NCBI GenBank assembly: GCA_964458015.1
Contig: CAYWGR010000191.1
Coordinates: forward strand, 1 to 10,723
Source: CAYWGR01 sp964458015
Lineage (GTDB): Bacteria; Planctomycetota; Planctomycetia; Pirellulales; Thermoguttaceae
DNA length: 10,723 bases
Direction of reading: 5' to 3'
Shown here: piece by piece, positions 1-7,374 of the stretch
Layout: the number at the start of each line of letters is the position of its first letter
How positions within the stretch are numbered: the first letter of the stretch is position 1
Position numbers and translations under genes: made by a program
The notes under the pieces: model-generated
The model's input: only the letters and a program-made list of their open reading frames with translations
Databases searched by the model: none
What the model was told of the DNA's origin: nothing

Positions 1-1029
1 GCAACCGGCGACCGGAAATATCTCGATGCCATGCTCGGTTCGTGGGACTTGATCTACAAAAACTGGGAACACGTCGGCGGAAGCATGGCCATTTGCGAGG
101 CCCAGTGGCAAACGGTCGAAAACAAGCGGGTTTTGCCGCCCAATACCGATCACCCGCCCCGTTCCTATTTTCTGACGCCTCGCGGCCACACCGGCGAAAC
201 ATGCGGCAGCGTTTTTTGGGTCAAATTCAATCAGCGCTTCCACTTGCTCGATCCCGACCAAGAAAAATACACGGCCGAGATCGAAAAATCGCTCTACAAC
301 GTATCTCTGGCCAATCAAACCGAGGCCGGCCACATTCGTTACCATGCCGTGATGCAGGGCAAAAAAGAAGCCCCCAATGCCGACGCCAACACCTGTTGCG
401 AAGGCCAAGGCACGCGGCTTCTTGGCTCGTTGCCCGAGTATATCTACACGATTGCCCCCGACGGCCTTTATGTAAACTTGTTCGAGCCTTCGACGATCCG
501 CTGGAAGCACGGTGATCAGCCGATGACCGTCAAAATGACGACCCAATTCCCGCGTCAGCAGCAAGTCTCGCTGCAAGTGACCGTAGAGAAACCGGTCAAG
601 GCCGTCGTTCACATTCGCGTTCCATCCTGGGCCGTTGCGGAAATGCCGATCGTGGTCAACGGCCAATCCGCCGCCGTCGGAAAACCTGGCGCCTACCAAG
701 CTATCGAACGCACCTGGGCCAGCGGCGACACCATATCGTTTGTCTTGCCGATGGACTTCCGCGTAACTCCCTATGCCGGCGCCGACCAAATCGCAGGGCA
801 GCGTCGTTACGCCGTCGAATACGGCCCGATCCTCCTGGCTGTCGTCGGCCCCTTGGACGCCAACTCGGCCGTAACGATTGCCGCAAAAGCGGCAGACATC
901 AAAAAATGGCTGAAGCCGAAGGCCGACCGCCCGTTGTGTTTTACAATCGACGGCGACCCTGCCCACGAATTCCAGCCATACTGGTCGATCGGCGACCAAG
1001 CGTTTTGCATCTATCCCGTTATGCAATAA
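1..1029 (+). CDS. DUF1680-type beta-L-arabinofuranosidase (GH127/GH146-like), C-terminal part, 5' truncated by the window
   Basis: The reading frame is open from base 1, with no start in the window, so the N-terminal part of the alpha/alpha barrel is missing; the stop is TAA at 1027-1029. About 342 residues are visible. The family hydrolyses beta-L-arabinofuranosides, using a cysteine nucleophile held by zinc. Two zinc-site signatures can be seen: Glu-x-Cys in GHTGETCGS (Glu codon 196-198, Cys 202-204) and the double cysteine in NTCCEGQGTRLLGSLPEYIY (codons 394-399); the first cysteine of that pair should be the nucleophile. The C-terminal beta-sandwich ends in the PYW...YP pattern usual for this family. 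Oddity: I see no glutamate about 16 residues before Glu-x-Cys, where I would expect the acid/base residue of characterised GH127 enzymes; an Asp lies near that spot. The gene probably works with the downstream rhamnosidase, 181 bp away on the same strand. The family call is firm; the substrate is inference. Confidence 0.88.
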   Translation, partial: ATGDRKYLDAMLGSWDLIYKNWEHVGGSMAICEAQWQTVENKRVLPPNTDHPPRSYFLTPRGHTGETCGSVFWVKFNQRFHLLDPDQEKYTAEIEKSLYNVSLANQTEAGHIRYHAVMQGKKEAPNADANTCCEGQGTRLLGSLPEYIYTIAPDGLYVNLFEPSTIRWKHGDQPMTVKMTTQFPRQQQVSLQVTVEKPVKAVVHIRVPSWAVAEMPIVVNGQSAAVGKPGAYQAIERTWASGDTISFVLPMDFRVTPYAGADQIAGQRRYAVEYGPILLAVVGPLDANSAVTIAAKAADIKKWLKPKADRPLCFTIDGDPAHEFQPYWSIGDQAFCIYPVMQ

Positions 1030-1051
1030 GAATAGGGCCTGTAGGTCGAGC

Positions 1052-1114
1052 AAAAGTAGGGCAACAAAAAAGTAGGGCAATAAAAAAGTAAAGTAATAAA
1101 AAGTAGGGTAATAA
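1052..1114 (+). repeat. 16-bp tandem repeat array, four units
   Basis: Four near-identical head-to-tail units follow the pattern AAAAGTAGGGCAAYAA, at 1052-1067, 1068-1083, 1084-1099 and 1100-1114 (the last is 15 bp). The array leads directly into ATAGTAGGGTGGG, the start of the 32-bp palindromic element at 1118. The shared GTAGGG suggests the array grew from the 5' edge of that element. The array is A-rich, contains stop codons in the forward frames, and I see no gene in it. It separates the arabinofuranosidase gene from the rhamnosidase gene. Confidence 0.8.
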
Positions 1115-1117
1115 ATA

Positions 1118-1149
1118 GTAGGGTGGGTCGAGCTTTAGCGAGCCCCACC
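1118..1149 (+). repeat. 32-bp palindromic dispersed element, copy 1
   Basis: The element starts GTAGGGTGGGTCGAGC and ends GCCCCACC. GGTGGG (1122-1127) is complementary to CCCACC (1144-1149), giving a 6-bp outer stem around a 16-base interior. A second copy of equal length lies at 4492-4523; there the stem reads GGCGGG/CCCGCC, so one T-A pair has become C-G. It sits 62 bp upstream of the rhamnosidase start codon. It resembles REP-like intergenic palindromes; its function is unknown. Confidence 0.65.
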
Positions 1150-1210
1150 AAGAAAGCTTTGCAGAGCATCAAGGAATGCAACCAGAAACCTTGTAAAAGG
1201 ATCAAGAACC

Positions 1211-4200
1211 ATGAGAACCCAATTCATTCTCGCATCGGCGTTGTTCCTAGGGCTTGTTTCTTCGTGTTTTGCCGGCTGGAACGTCGATCGGCTGCGTTGC
1301 GAGTATCAAAACGATCCGCAAGGCATCGACGTTACCCGGCCACGGTTCAATTGGATCGTGCTATCCGACGAACGCGGCCAAAAGCAGTCGGCCTATCAGT
1401 TGCTTGTGGCTTCGACGCCCGAAACCCTCGCGAAAGATCAAGGCGACCTCTGGGACAGCGGCAAAGTCGTCTCGGGCCAAACCATACATGTGGAATATGC
1501 AGGCAAACCGCTGACATCGCGGATGCAATGCTTTTGGAAGGTTCGGGCATGGGATAAAAACGGCCAGCCTTCGGCTTGGAGCAAGCCGGCCCTGTGGACG
1601 ATGGGTTTGCTGAAAAAGGAAGACTGGGGCGATGCAAAATGGATCGCCTTCCACGATCCCGCAGCGCCGGCGCCGGTCCTGCCGCACAATGGTTATCACA
1701 GTCAAATAGCTGCCTCGGCCGATACGGCGAAATGGGTCGCGGTCGATCTTGGCCGAGAATGCACGATTGATGCCGTGCAGTTGCATCCAGCCCGGCCGTT
1801 CGATTTTGCCGATACGCCTGGCTTTTTGTTCCCCGTTCGCTTCAAAATCGAAACAGCGAATAAAGCGGACTTTTCCGACGCGAAGGTCGTCGTCGATCGC
1901 ACCGCAGCCGATGTGCCGAATCCAAAAACAGAAGCTCCGGTCTTCCGTTTCGAGCCTGTCGCGGCGCGCTATGTCCGTTTAACGGCGACTCGTTTGGCTC
2001 GGCGCGAAGCGAATAACTTCGGTGTTGCGTTGGCCGAAATGCAAGTACTCTCCAAGGATCAAAACATCGCGCTAAACGCCGCCGTGACCGCTCTCGACTC
2101 GATTGAGTCGGATGCTTGGAAGATGACTAAGCTTACCGATGGCCGATTGTTGTCTGAAAAAGGCGCTGATCCCGCTTCCGAGAAACCTGCCGCGATGGTT
2201 CGCAAGGAATTTGACGCGCGCGGACAAATCAAACGGGCGGTCGTTTCCGTCACCGGCCTAGGGCTCTACGAACTTCGCATCAATGGGCAGCGCGTCGGCG
2301 ATCACCAACTCGCGCCCGAGTGGACCCGCTATAGCCGGCGGATCCAGTATCAAACCTACGACGTGACCGAATTGATTCGTGCCGGCAAAAACGCCTTGGC
2401 TGCCCAGATGGGCGGCGGCTGGTGGACTGGCCCGTTGATGTGTCAGCCGCCGAAGCCGAGAGCCCTGTTCTGCTTGCTCTTACGGTTGGATTTGCAGTTG
2501 GCCGACGGATCGACCCAAACCATCGTGACCGATCCCACATGGCAAGCGACGGCCGATGGTCCCATTCGTCGTTCCGGCATCTATTTCGGCGAAACTTATG
2601 ACGCCACGCGCGAAATGCCCGGCTGGGATAAGCCCGGTTTCGCGGCCGCCGGTTGGAAGCCCGTGCAGGTGCTGCCGTATCCCGACGAAGCGGAGAAGGC
2701 CGCCCTGGTTGCCCAGCCCAACGAGCCGATTCGCGTGCTCAAAGAGCTGCGGCCTGTGAAAATGACCGAGCCCAAGCCCGGCGTCTACATCTTCGACATG
2801 GGCCAAAACATGGTTGGCTGGTGCCGCCTGAAGGCCGACGCTCCGGCCGGTGCGAAAATCACCGTGCGTTACGCCGAAATGCTCAACGACGACGGCACGA
2901 TCTACACGGCCAATCTGCGCGGCGCCGCGCAAGTCAACGAATATATCTGGCGCGGCGGCCCCGCATCATTGGAACCGCACTTCACCTATCACGGCTTCCG
3001 CTTCGTCGAGGTGACCGGCCTGCCCACTCGTCCGACGGAAGATGCCGTGCTGGGCCGCGTGTTCCATTCGGCCTCGCCCGACGCCGGCCAGTTTGCTTGT
3101 TCCAACGAATTGGTGAACAAGATCATGCATTGCGTCGAATGGGTCGAGCGGGCCAACTTGATGAGTGCGCCGACCGACTGCCCCCAGCGTACCGAACGAG
3201 AGGGCTGGATGGGCGATATCCAGGCTTTTGCGCAAACGTCGATTTTCACGTTGGATATGGCCGCCTTCTTCACCAAATGGGTGCCCGACATCCGCGAATC
3301 CCAAGCCGACGACGGCCGCTACCCCGACGTAGCGCCCCACGTGGCCGATCCGAACCAAGGTTTTTCGGGCGTGCCCGCCTGGGGCGACGCCGGCACGATC
3401 GTTCCGTGGCGTATGTATCAGAACTATGCCGACACGCGACTGCTGGCCGAACATCTGGAGTCGGCCAAGCGTTGGGTCGATTTCATCCATCGCAACAATC
3501 CGAATCTGCTGTGGCAAAAGAATCGCGGCAATGACTACAACGATTGGCTCAACGGCGACACGCTGGTCTTGCAGAACTACCCTCGCGGCATCAGCGCCGT
3601 GCCGAATGAAGTATTTGCCACCGAATTTTTCGCCCATTCGACCGAAATCGTGGCCCACATGGCCCGGGTGCTTGGCCGACAGGAAGACGCCGCCAAGTAC
3701 GGCAAGCTCTTCGACGACATCAAGGCGGCCTTCAACAAAGCCTATGTGGCTGCCGATGGCCGCATCCGTGGCGACACCCAGGCCGGCTACGCCTTGGCCC
3801 TGCATTTCAATTTGCTGCCCGATTCGCTAAGACCCAAGGCCGCGGAGTATATGGTCGAAGGCATCAAGAAGTACAAGGATCACCCCTCGACCGGCATCCA
3901 ATCCACGCATCGCATGATGCTCGAATTGACCCGCAACGGCCGGCACGACGAAGCCTATCGGCTCATCAATTTGCGAACGGTTCCTTCGTGGGGCTATATG
4001 GTCGAGATGGGCGCTACCACCATTTGGGAGCGGTGGGATGGATACGTGCGCGGTCGCGGCTTCCAAGATCCCGGTATGAACTCGTTCAACCATTGGGCGT
4101 TCGGCGCGGTGGGCGAATGGGTATGGCGCGAACTGGCCGGCATCAATCCCGACGACCAACAACCCGGCTTCCAACACGTTATCCTGCGGCCCCGCCCCTG

Positions 4201-4474
4201 CGGCGATCTGGCATGGGTGCGTTCGCGCTATGATTCGATCCGCGGCCCCATCGTTTCCGACTGGAAGAAGGCCGACGGCCTCTTCCAACTGCACGTCGAG
4301 ATTCCCGCCAACACGACGGCCGCGGTCTATGTGCCCGCCAAGGATGCCGCACAAGTGACCGAAAGCGGCAAGCCCATCGCCGAATCCCTAGGCGTCAAGC
4401 TTCTCGGCATGGAAAACGGTTCAGCCGTCTTCCAGATCGAGTCCGGCCGCTACGATTTCGCCGCACCCCAATAA
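1211..4474 (+). CDS. Exported alpha-L-rhamnosidase, glycoside hydrolase family 78, with inserted discoidin-like domain
   Basis: This 1087-residue enzyme is predicted to remove alpha-L-rhamnose by an inverting mechanism. ATG 1211 is preceded by AAAGGA (1196-1201), 9 bases away. The N-terminus is a secretion signal, with likely cleavage after Ala21 (CFA|GW); VSSC at 16-19 also fits a lipobox, so lipid anchoring is possible. Domains in order: Ig/fibronectin-like region (22-147); an F5/8 type C (discoidin)-like insert (about 160-285), recognisable by WVAVDLGRECTID and RYVRLTATRL; Bac_rhamnosid_N (about 325-490); the beta-sandwich (about 500-630); the alpha/alpha barrel; and a C-terminal beta domain (about 980-1065). 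The family signature DCPQRTEREGWMGD lies at 656-669, with Glu662 the likely general acid. GATTIWERWDG contains Glu940, the likely general base. Both catalytic positions are intact. The upstream gene is a beta-L-arabinofuranosidase, which points to degradation of an arabinose/rhamnose-bearing glycan. The insert may bind carbohydrate (inference). Confidence 0.95.
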   Translation: MRTQFILASALFLGLVSSCFAGWNVDRLRCEYQNDPQGIDVTRPRFNWIVLSDERGQKQSAYQLLVASTPETLAKDQGDLWDSGKVVSGQTIHVEYAGKPLTSRMQCFWKVRAWDKNGQPSAWSKPALWTMGLLKKEDWGDAKWIAFHDPAAPAPVLPHNGYHSQIAASADTAKWVAVDLGRECTIDAVQLHPARPFDFADTPGFLFPVRFKIETANKADFSDAKVVVDRTAADVPNPKTEAPVFRFEPVAARYVRLTATRLARREANNFGVALAEMQVLSKDQNIALNAAVTALDSIESDAWKMTKLTDGRLLSEKGADPASEKPAAMVRKEFDARGQIKRAVVSVTGLGLYELRINGQRVGDHQLAPEWTRYSRRIQYQTYDVTELIRAGKNALAAQMGGGWWTGPLMCQPPKPRALFCLLLRLDLQLADGSTQTIVTDPTWQATADGPIRRSGIYFGETYDATREMPGWDKPGFAAAGWKPVQVLPYPDEAEKAALVAQPNEPIRVLKELRPVKMTEPKPGVYIFDMGQNMVGWCRLKADAPAGAKITVRYAEMLNDDGTIYTANLRGAAQVNEYIWRGGPASLEPHFTYHGFRFVEVTGLPTRPTEDAVLGRVFHSASPDAGQFACSNELVNKIMHCVEWVERANLMSAPTDCPQRTEREGWMGDIQAFAQTSIFTLDMAAFFTKWVPDIRESQADDGRYPDVAPHVADPNQGFSGVPAWGDAGTIVPWRMYQNYADTRLLAEHLESAKRWVDFIHRNNPNLLWQKNRGNDYNDWLNGDTLVLQNYPRGISAVPNEVFATEFFAHSTEIVAHMARVLGRQEDAAKYGKLFDDIKAAFNKAYVAADGRIRGDTQAGYALALHFNLLPDSLRPKAAEYMVEGIKKYKDHPSTGIQSTHRMMLELTRNGRHDEAYRLINLRTVPSWGYMVEMGATTIWERWDGYVRGRGFQDPGMNSFNHWAFGAVGEWVWRELAGINPDDQQPGFQHVILRPRPCGDLAWVRSRYDSIRGPIVSDWKKADGLFQLHVEIPANTTAAVYVPAKDAAQVTESGKPIAESLGVKLLGMENGSAVFQIESGRYDFAAPQ

Positions 4475-4491
4475 ACGGCGTAGACGTGGGC

Positions 4492-4523
4492 GTAGGGCGG
4501 GTCGAGCATAGCGATGGCCCGCC
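4492..4523 (+). repeat. 32-bp palindromic dispersed element, copy 2
   Basis: It begins GTAGGGCGGGTCGAGC and ends GGCCCGCC, only 18 bases after the rhamnosidase stop codon. GGCGGG (4496-4501) pairs with CCCGCC (4518-4523). Compared with copy 1 at 1118-1149 the length is the same, the first 16 bases differ only at position 7, and that change (T to C) is matched by A to G at position 30, which keeps the stem paired. No T-tract follows, so it is not a standard intrinsic terminator, although it could protect the 3' end of the rhamnosidase mRNA. Confidence 0.65.
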
Positions 4524-4550
4524 AAAACCTATGCTCCAAATAAATCAACC

Positions 4551-4667
4551 GTGAAGCTTGCTTGCTTGTGTCCTGTGAAGCTTGCTTGCTTGTGCCCTGA
4601 GAAGCTGGCTTGCTTGCCCTGAGAAGCTTGCTAGCTTGTGCCCTATGAAGCTGGCTAGCTTGGTCCT
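4551..4667 (+). repeat. 22-24 bp tandem repeat array, five units
   Basis: Units lie at 4551-4574, 4575-4598, 4599-4620, 4621-4644 and 4645-4667 and follow the pattern GTGAAGCTTGCTTGCTTG plus a GTGCCCT-like tail. Unit lengths of 24, 24, 22, 24 and 23 rule out a shared reading frame. Each unit keeps an inverted AAGC...GCTT pair, so each can form a small hairpin. The next unit-sized stretch (4668-4691) has the same GTGAAGC start but is a perfect GC-rich palindrome that opens the dispersed module. The array thus looks like degenerate copies of that palindrome. Confidence 0.8.
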
Positions 4668-4780
4668 GTGAAGCGGGCGGGCTTGCCCGCCGTGTTTATG
4701 TGCAGTTGTATTCCACCTCATTGACAACCCATTGCACGTTCGTTCCCACAGCCGCCCAAAGCCGTTGCTGCACCACGCTT
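4666..4780 (+). repeat. ~115-bp dispersed module with GC-rich hairpin, copy A
   Basis: This stretch matches 10394-10510. The first 29 bases (4666-4694) are identical in both copies and include the hairpin GGCGGGCTTGCCCGCC. The remainder is diverged but collinear, with shared blocks ACCCATT-CACGTTC and CCGTTGCT-CACC (dashes mark single mismatched bases). Both copies follow directly on a short tandem array. On the reverse strand both can be read without stops and share the peptide HGGQARPLH, but no convincing start site supports a gene. It is probably a non-autonomous or REP-type genomic repeat. Confidence 0.65.
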
Positions 4781-4817
4781 CCATTGACGCCACGCATCGG
4801 CGCTCTTCAAGAAACGA

Positions 4818-4852
4818 CGGCGGCCGAACCTTTTGGAGGGGTTCGGCCGCCG
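4818..4852 (-). terminator. Intrinsic terminator-like hairpin downstream of the YTV gene
   Basis: CGGCGGCCGAACC (4818-4830) is perfectly complementary to 4840-4852, giving a 13-bp stem with a 9-base loop. Read on the minus strand, the hairpin begins 62 bases after the YTV stop codon and is followed by TCGTTTCTT, a modest T-rich tract. Position and strength fit termination of the minus-strand transcript. Confidence 0.7.
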
Positions 4853-4914
4853 CTGAAGGTCAGACCAAGCCTTCCTGTTATCACCGGAAAGCTCGTGAAA
4901 TCGCTAACCGGAGG

Positions 4915-6884
4915 CTAGTTGCAGCTAGCGGCCGGAGTGCACGCCTTCGGGGCTTCGCAGCAAGTCGGCATCGGGCAGCATACCTGCACCGGAACTTGCT
5001 TGCAAACCACTACCGGAACGCACTTCGTAACCGTATAGGGAACTTGCTTCGGAACACGCTTCACGCAGTTAACCGTCTTGGTATAGCACACGGGCTTGCA
5101 CACCGTGTACGGAACTTGCTTCACGCATTGCTCTTGCACCATCTTGCAAACCTTGTAGGTGCAAGTCTTCACTCGCTGTTCAGGCACCATCTTGCAAACC
5201 TTGTAGGTGCAAGTCTTGACGCATTGCTCTTGCACCATGTGGCAAACCTTGTAGGTGCAAGTCTTCACTCGCTGCTCGGGCACCATCTTGCATACCGTAT
5301 AGGTGCNNNNNNNNNNNNNNNNNNNNNNNNNNNNNNNNNNNNNNNNNNNNNNNNNNNNNNNNNNNNNNNNNNNNNNNNNNNNNNNNNNNNNNNNNNNNNN
5401 NNNNNNAAGTCTTCACTCGCTGCTCGGGCACCATCTTGCATACCGTATAGGTGCAAGTCTTGACGCGTTGCTCCGGCACCATCTTGCACACTTGGTAAGT
5501 GCAGGTCTTCACGCACTGCTCTTGAACCATGCGGCAAACCTTGTAAGTGCAGGTCTTCACGCGCTGCTCGGGCACCATCTTGCATACCGTATAGGTGCAA
5601 GTCTTCACGCGCTGCTCGGGCACCATCTTGCACACCGTGTAGGGGATCCGCTTCTCGCAGACTTCCTTCACCATGGTGCAAACTTTGTAGGTGCAGGTCT
5701 TGACGCGTTGCTCGGGCACCATCTTGCATACCGTGTACGGAACCTTCTTCACGCAGGTCTCGTTCACGTACTTGACGCAGTTGACTTGCCGCTCTTGGAT
5801 TTCAGGAACCCACACGCGGCATTGCTTCACGGGCGCACAAGCGTTGCAAGGATCGCAAGCATTCACCGGACCGCAGGCCGCGACGGGCTTGGTTTCCCAA
5901 TGACCGCTGCAAACCTTGATCGTCTTGGTGTAGTTCACCGGCTTGCACACCGAGTAGCACACCTCACGCTCGCGGGTCTCGTAAACCGGCTTGCATACCG
6001 TGTAGCAGATCTCCTTGGTCTTGGTTTCCCAAACCGGCTTGCACACCGTATATTGGCAAACCTTTTCCCGAGTCTCGTAAACCGGCTTGCAAACCGTGTA
6101 GCAAATATCCTTGGTGCGAGNNNNNNNNNNNNNNNNNNNNNNNNNNNNNNNNNNNNNNNNNNNNNNNNNNNNNNNNNNNNNNNNNNNNNNNNNNNNNNNN
6201 NNNNNNNNNNNNNNNNNNNNTCTCGTAGACCGGCTTGCATACCGTGTAGCAGATCTCCTTCGTCTTGGTTTCCCAAACCGGCTTGCATACCGTGTAAGGA
6301 ATCTCCTTGACGCAGGTCTCCCACACCGGCTTGCATACCGTGTAGCAGATCTCCTTGGTGCGGGTCTCGTAGACCGGCTTGCACACCGTGTAGCAGATCT
6401 CCTTGGTGCGGGTCTCGTAGACCGGCTTGCATACCGTGTAGCAGATCTCCTTCGTCTTGGTTTCCCACACCGGCTTGCACACCGTGTAGGGGATCTCCTT
6501 GACGCGGGTCTCCCACACCGGCTTGCACACCGTGTAGCAGATCTCCTTCGTCTTCGTCTCCCACACCGGCTTGCACACCGTGTAGCAGACGTCCCGATAG
6601 CAGGTTTCGGGAACGTACTTCACGCAATTAATCTGTTTCTGCTCGCATACCCGCTCGTAGCAAGTCTTGTAACATGTGTACTGGCGCTTCTCGTACACAA
6701 CTTCCTTGCAGGTCTTCATGACCGTGTAGCATTGCTGCTTGCATTCCGCGAAATCCGCGGTAGCGCAGCAATCGCGCCGGCAGCTTCGATACCGTGTGGC
6801 TCCGCAGTAGCACGCATCCGCCGTGCTTGCTGCGATGACCAGCAGTACCACCGCTATTAGCGGTACTCCAAGTAACCTTTTCAT
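4915..6884 (-). CDS. Secreted cysteine-rich YTV-repeat protein (planctomycete envelope type), interrupted by two assembly gaps
   Basis: ATG at 6884-6882 follows a strong ribosome site, AAGGAGG, 6 bases upstream; the stop is TAG at 4917-4915. The N-terminus MKRLLGVPLIAVVLLVIAAS is a Sec signal, probably cut near ADA|CYC. Almost everything else is a 16-residue repeat of the type [CP]YTVCKPVWETKTKEI, followed by a second family, YTVCKMVPEQRVKTCT. About 25 repeats are visible: roughly 12 of the first type, a linker rich in Cys and Pro (around 5745-5906), then about 13 of the second type. The motif matches the YTV family first noted in Rhodopirellula baltica, thought to be wall-associated. Two 100-N runs shift the apparent frame, but the flanks of each join exactly in repeat phase, so this is one gene. 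The visible parts sum to 589 residues plus whatever the gaps hide. A disulfide-crosslinked structural role in the envelope is inference. Confidence 0.88.
5307..5406. other. Assembly gap (100 N) inside the YTV gene
   Basis: Exactly 100 N, the usual placeholder for a gap of unknown size. On the coding strand the left flank ends VKT plus one base T, and the right flank begins GC then TYTVCKMV; T plus GC restores Cys. The real missing length is therefore expected to be a multiple of 48 bp, possibly zero. Confidence 0.95.
6121..6220. other. Assembly gap (100 N) inside the YTV gene
   Basis: Again exactly 100 N. On the coding strand the left flank ends VYE plus one base A, and the right flank starts CT then RTKDICYTVC; A plus CT gives Thr and restores VYETRTKDI, a normal repeat. 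The missing length should be a multiple of 48 bp, possibly zero. Confidence 0.95.
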
Positions 6885-6925
6885 CGCATGCCTCCTTCAA
6901 GCATCACGAAACCGGATAGGGCCTG

Positions 6926-6956
6926 GTCTATTGGCGAAATTCGCCTTTAGTCTATT
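6926..6956. promoter_or_regulatory. Palindrome flanked by direct repeats upstream of the YTV gene, possible operator
   Basis: GGCGAAATTCGCC (6933-6945) is a perfect 6-1-6 palindrome. It is bracketed by two copies of GTCTATT at 6926-6932 and 6950-6956, with starts 24 bp apart. It lies 49-61 bases upstream of the YTV start codon, in the promoter or 5' leader. The symmetry would suit a dimeric regulator or a small leader hairpin; no regulator can be named. Confidence 0.3.
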
Positions 6957-7345
6957 CGGACCTTTCACATGACGTACATTAACTCAGTTGCCCAGAAAGC
7001 GCAAGCAATGCTATCGCCCCAGAAGATGTAGACGACGTATATTGCGCATTTATGAGCCAACATACCAATCGCTATCGTCCGATTGCATTGTTTGCTTGAT
7101 CGGGATTGTATGGGCGGTATGGAAATAATGTGTAAAAAGGGAAGTGCATGATGCGTATTACGTTTAGGAAAAAATTGACGGCATCCATTCCCCCTCCCCT
7201 TCACAATCCGCATGGGCCTGATATTCCGCAACATCATCCCCTGGCCATCTGTAGGGCTTATGCCGAATTTAACAGCCCTAAAACACCTTTAATCTGCCCC
7301 GGAGATCTGGGGGAACGCTTTACGCAACAGAATGCATCTTTTTTC

Positions 7346-7374
7346 TTGACGTGGCGAAAAATACGACCTACTAG
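7346..7374 (+). promoter_or_regulatory. Candidate sigma70-like promoter for the pilin gene
   Basis: TTGACG (7346-7351) matches five of six -35 consensus bases and is followed, after 17 bp, by TACTAG (7369-7374), a weak -10. Just downstream GTTAATGGT occurs twice (7378-7386 and 7391-7399, 13 bp apart) and could bind a regulator. The expected start site is about 70 bases ahead of the pilin ATG. Confidence 0.35.

Noticed and set aside
2966..3805. 279-residue minus-strand frame inside the rhamnosidase gene
   Set aside because: It lies wholly within the catalytic domain of a well-supported GH78 gene and follows from its GC-rich codon usage; no domain is recognised.
4545..4793. Minus-strand 82-residue frame (LASFIGHKLASFSGQ repeats) as a gene
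   Set aside because: It starts with GTG lacking a ribosome site and spans the 22-24 bp array, whose changing unit length shows no selection on frame.
5303..6310. Long plus-strand open frame across the YTV region (HLAYRVADLLG-like repeats)
   Set aside because: It is the antisense shadow of the 48-bp repeat: a repeat length divisible by three keeps all frames open. The minus strand has the signal peptide, the strong ribosome site and the known YTV motif.
4960..6640. Possible CRISPR array because of the regular repeats
   Set aside because: The 48-bp repeats are contiguous without unique spacers, vary by codon-compatible substitutions, and encode a signal-bearing protein.
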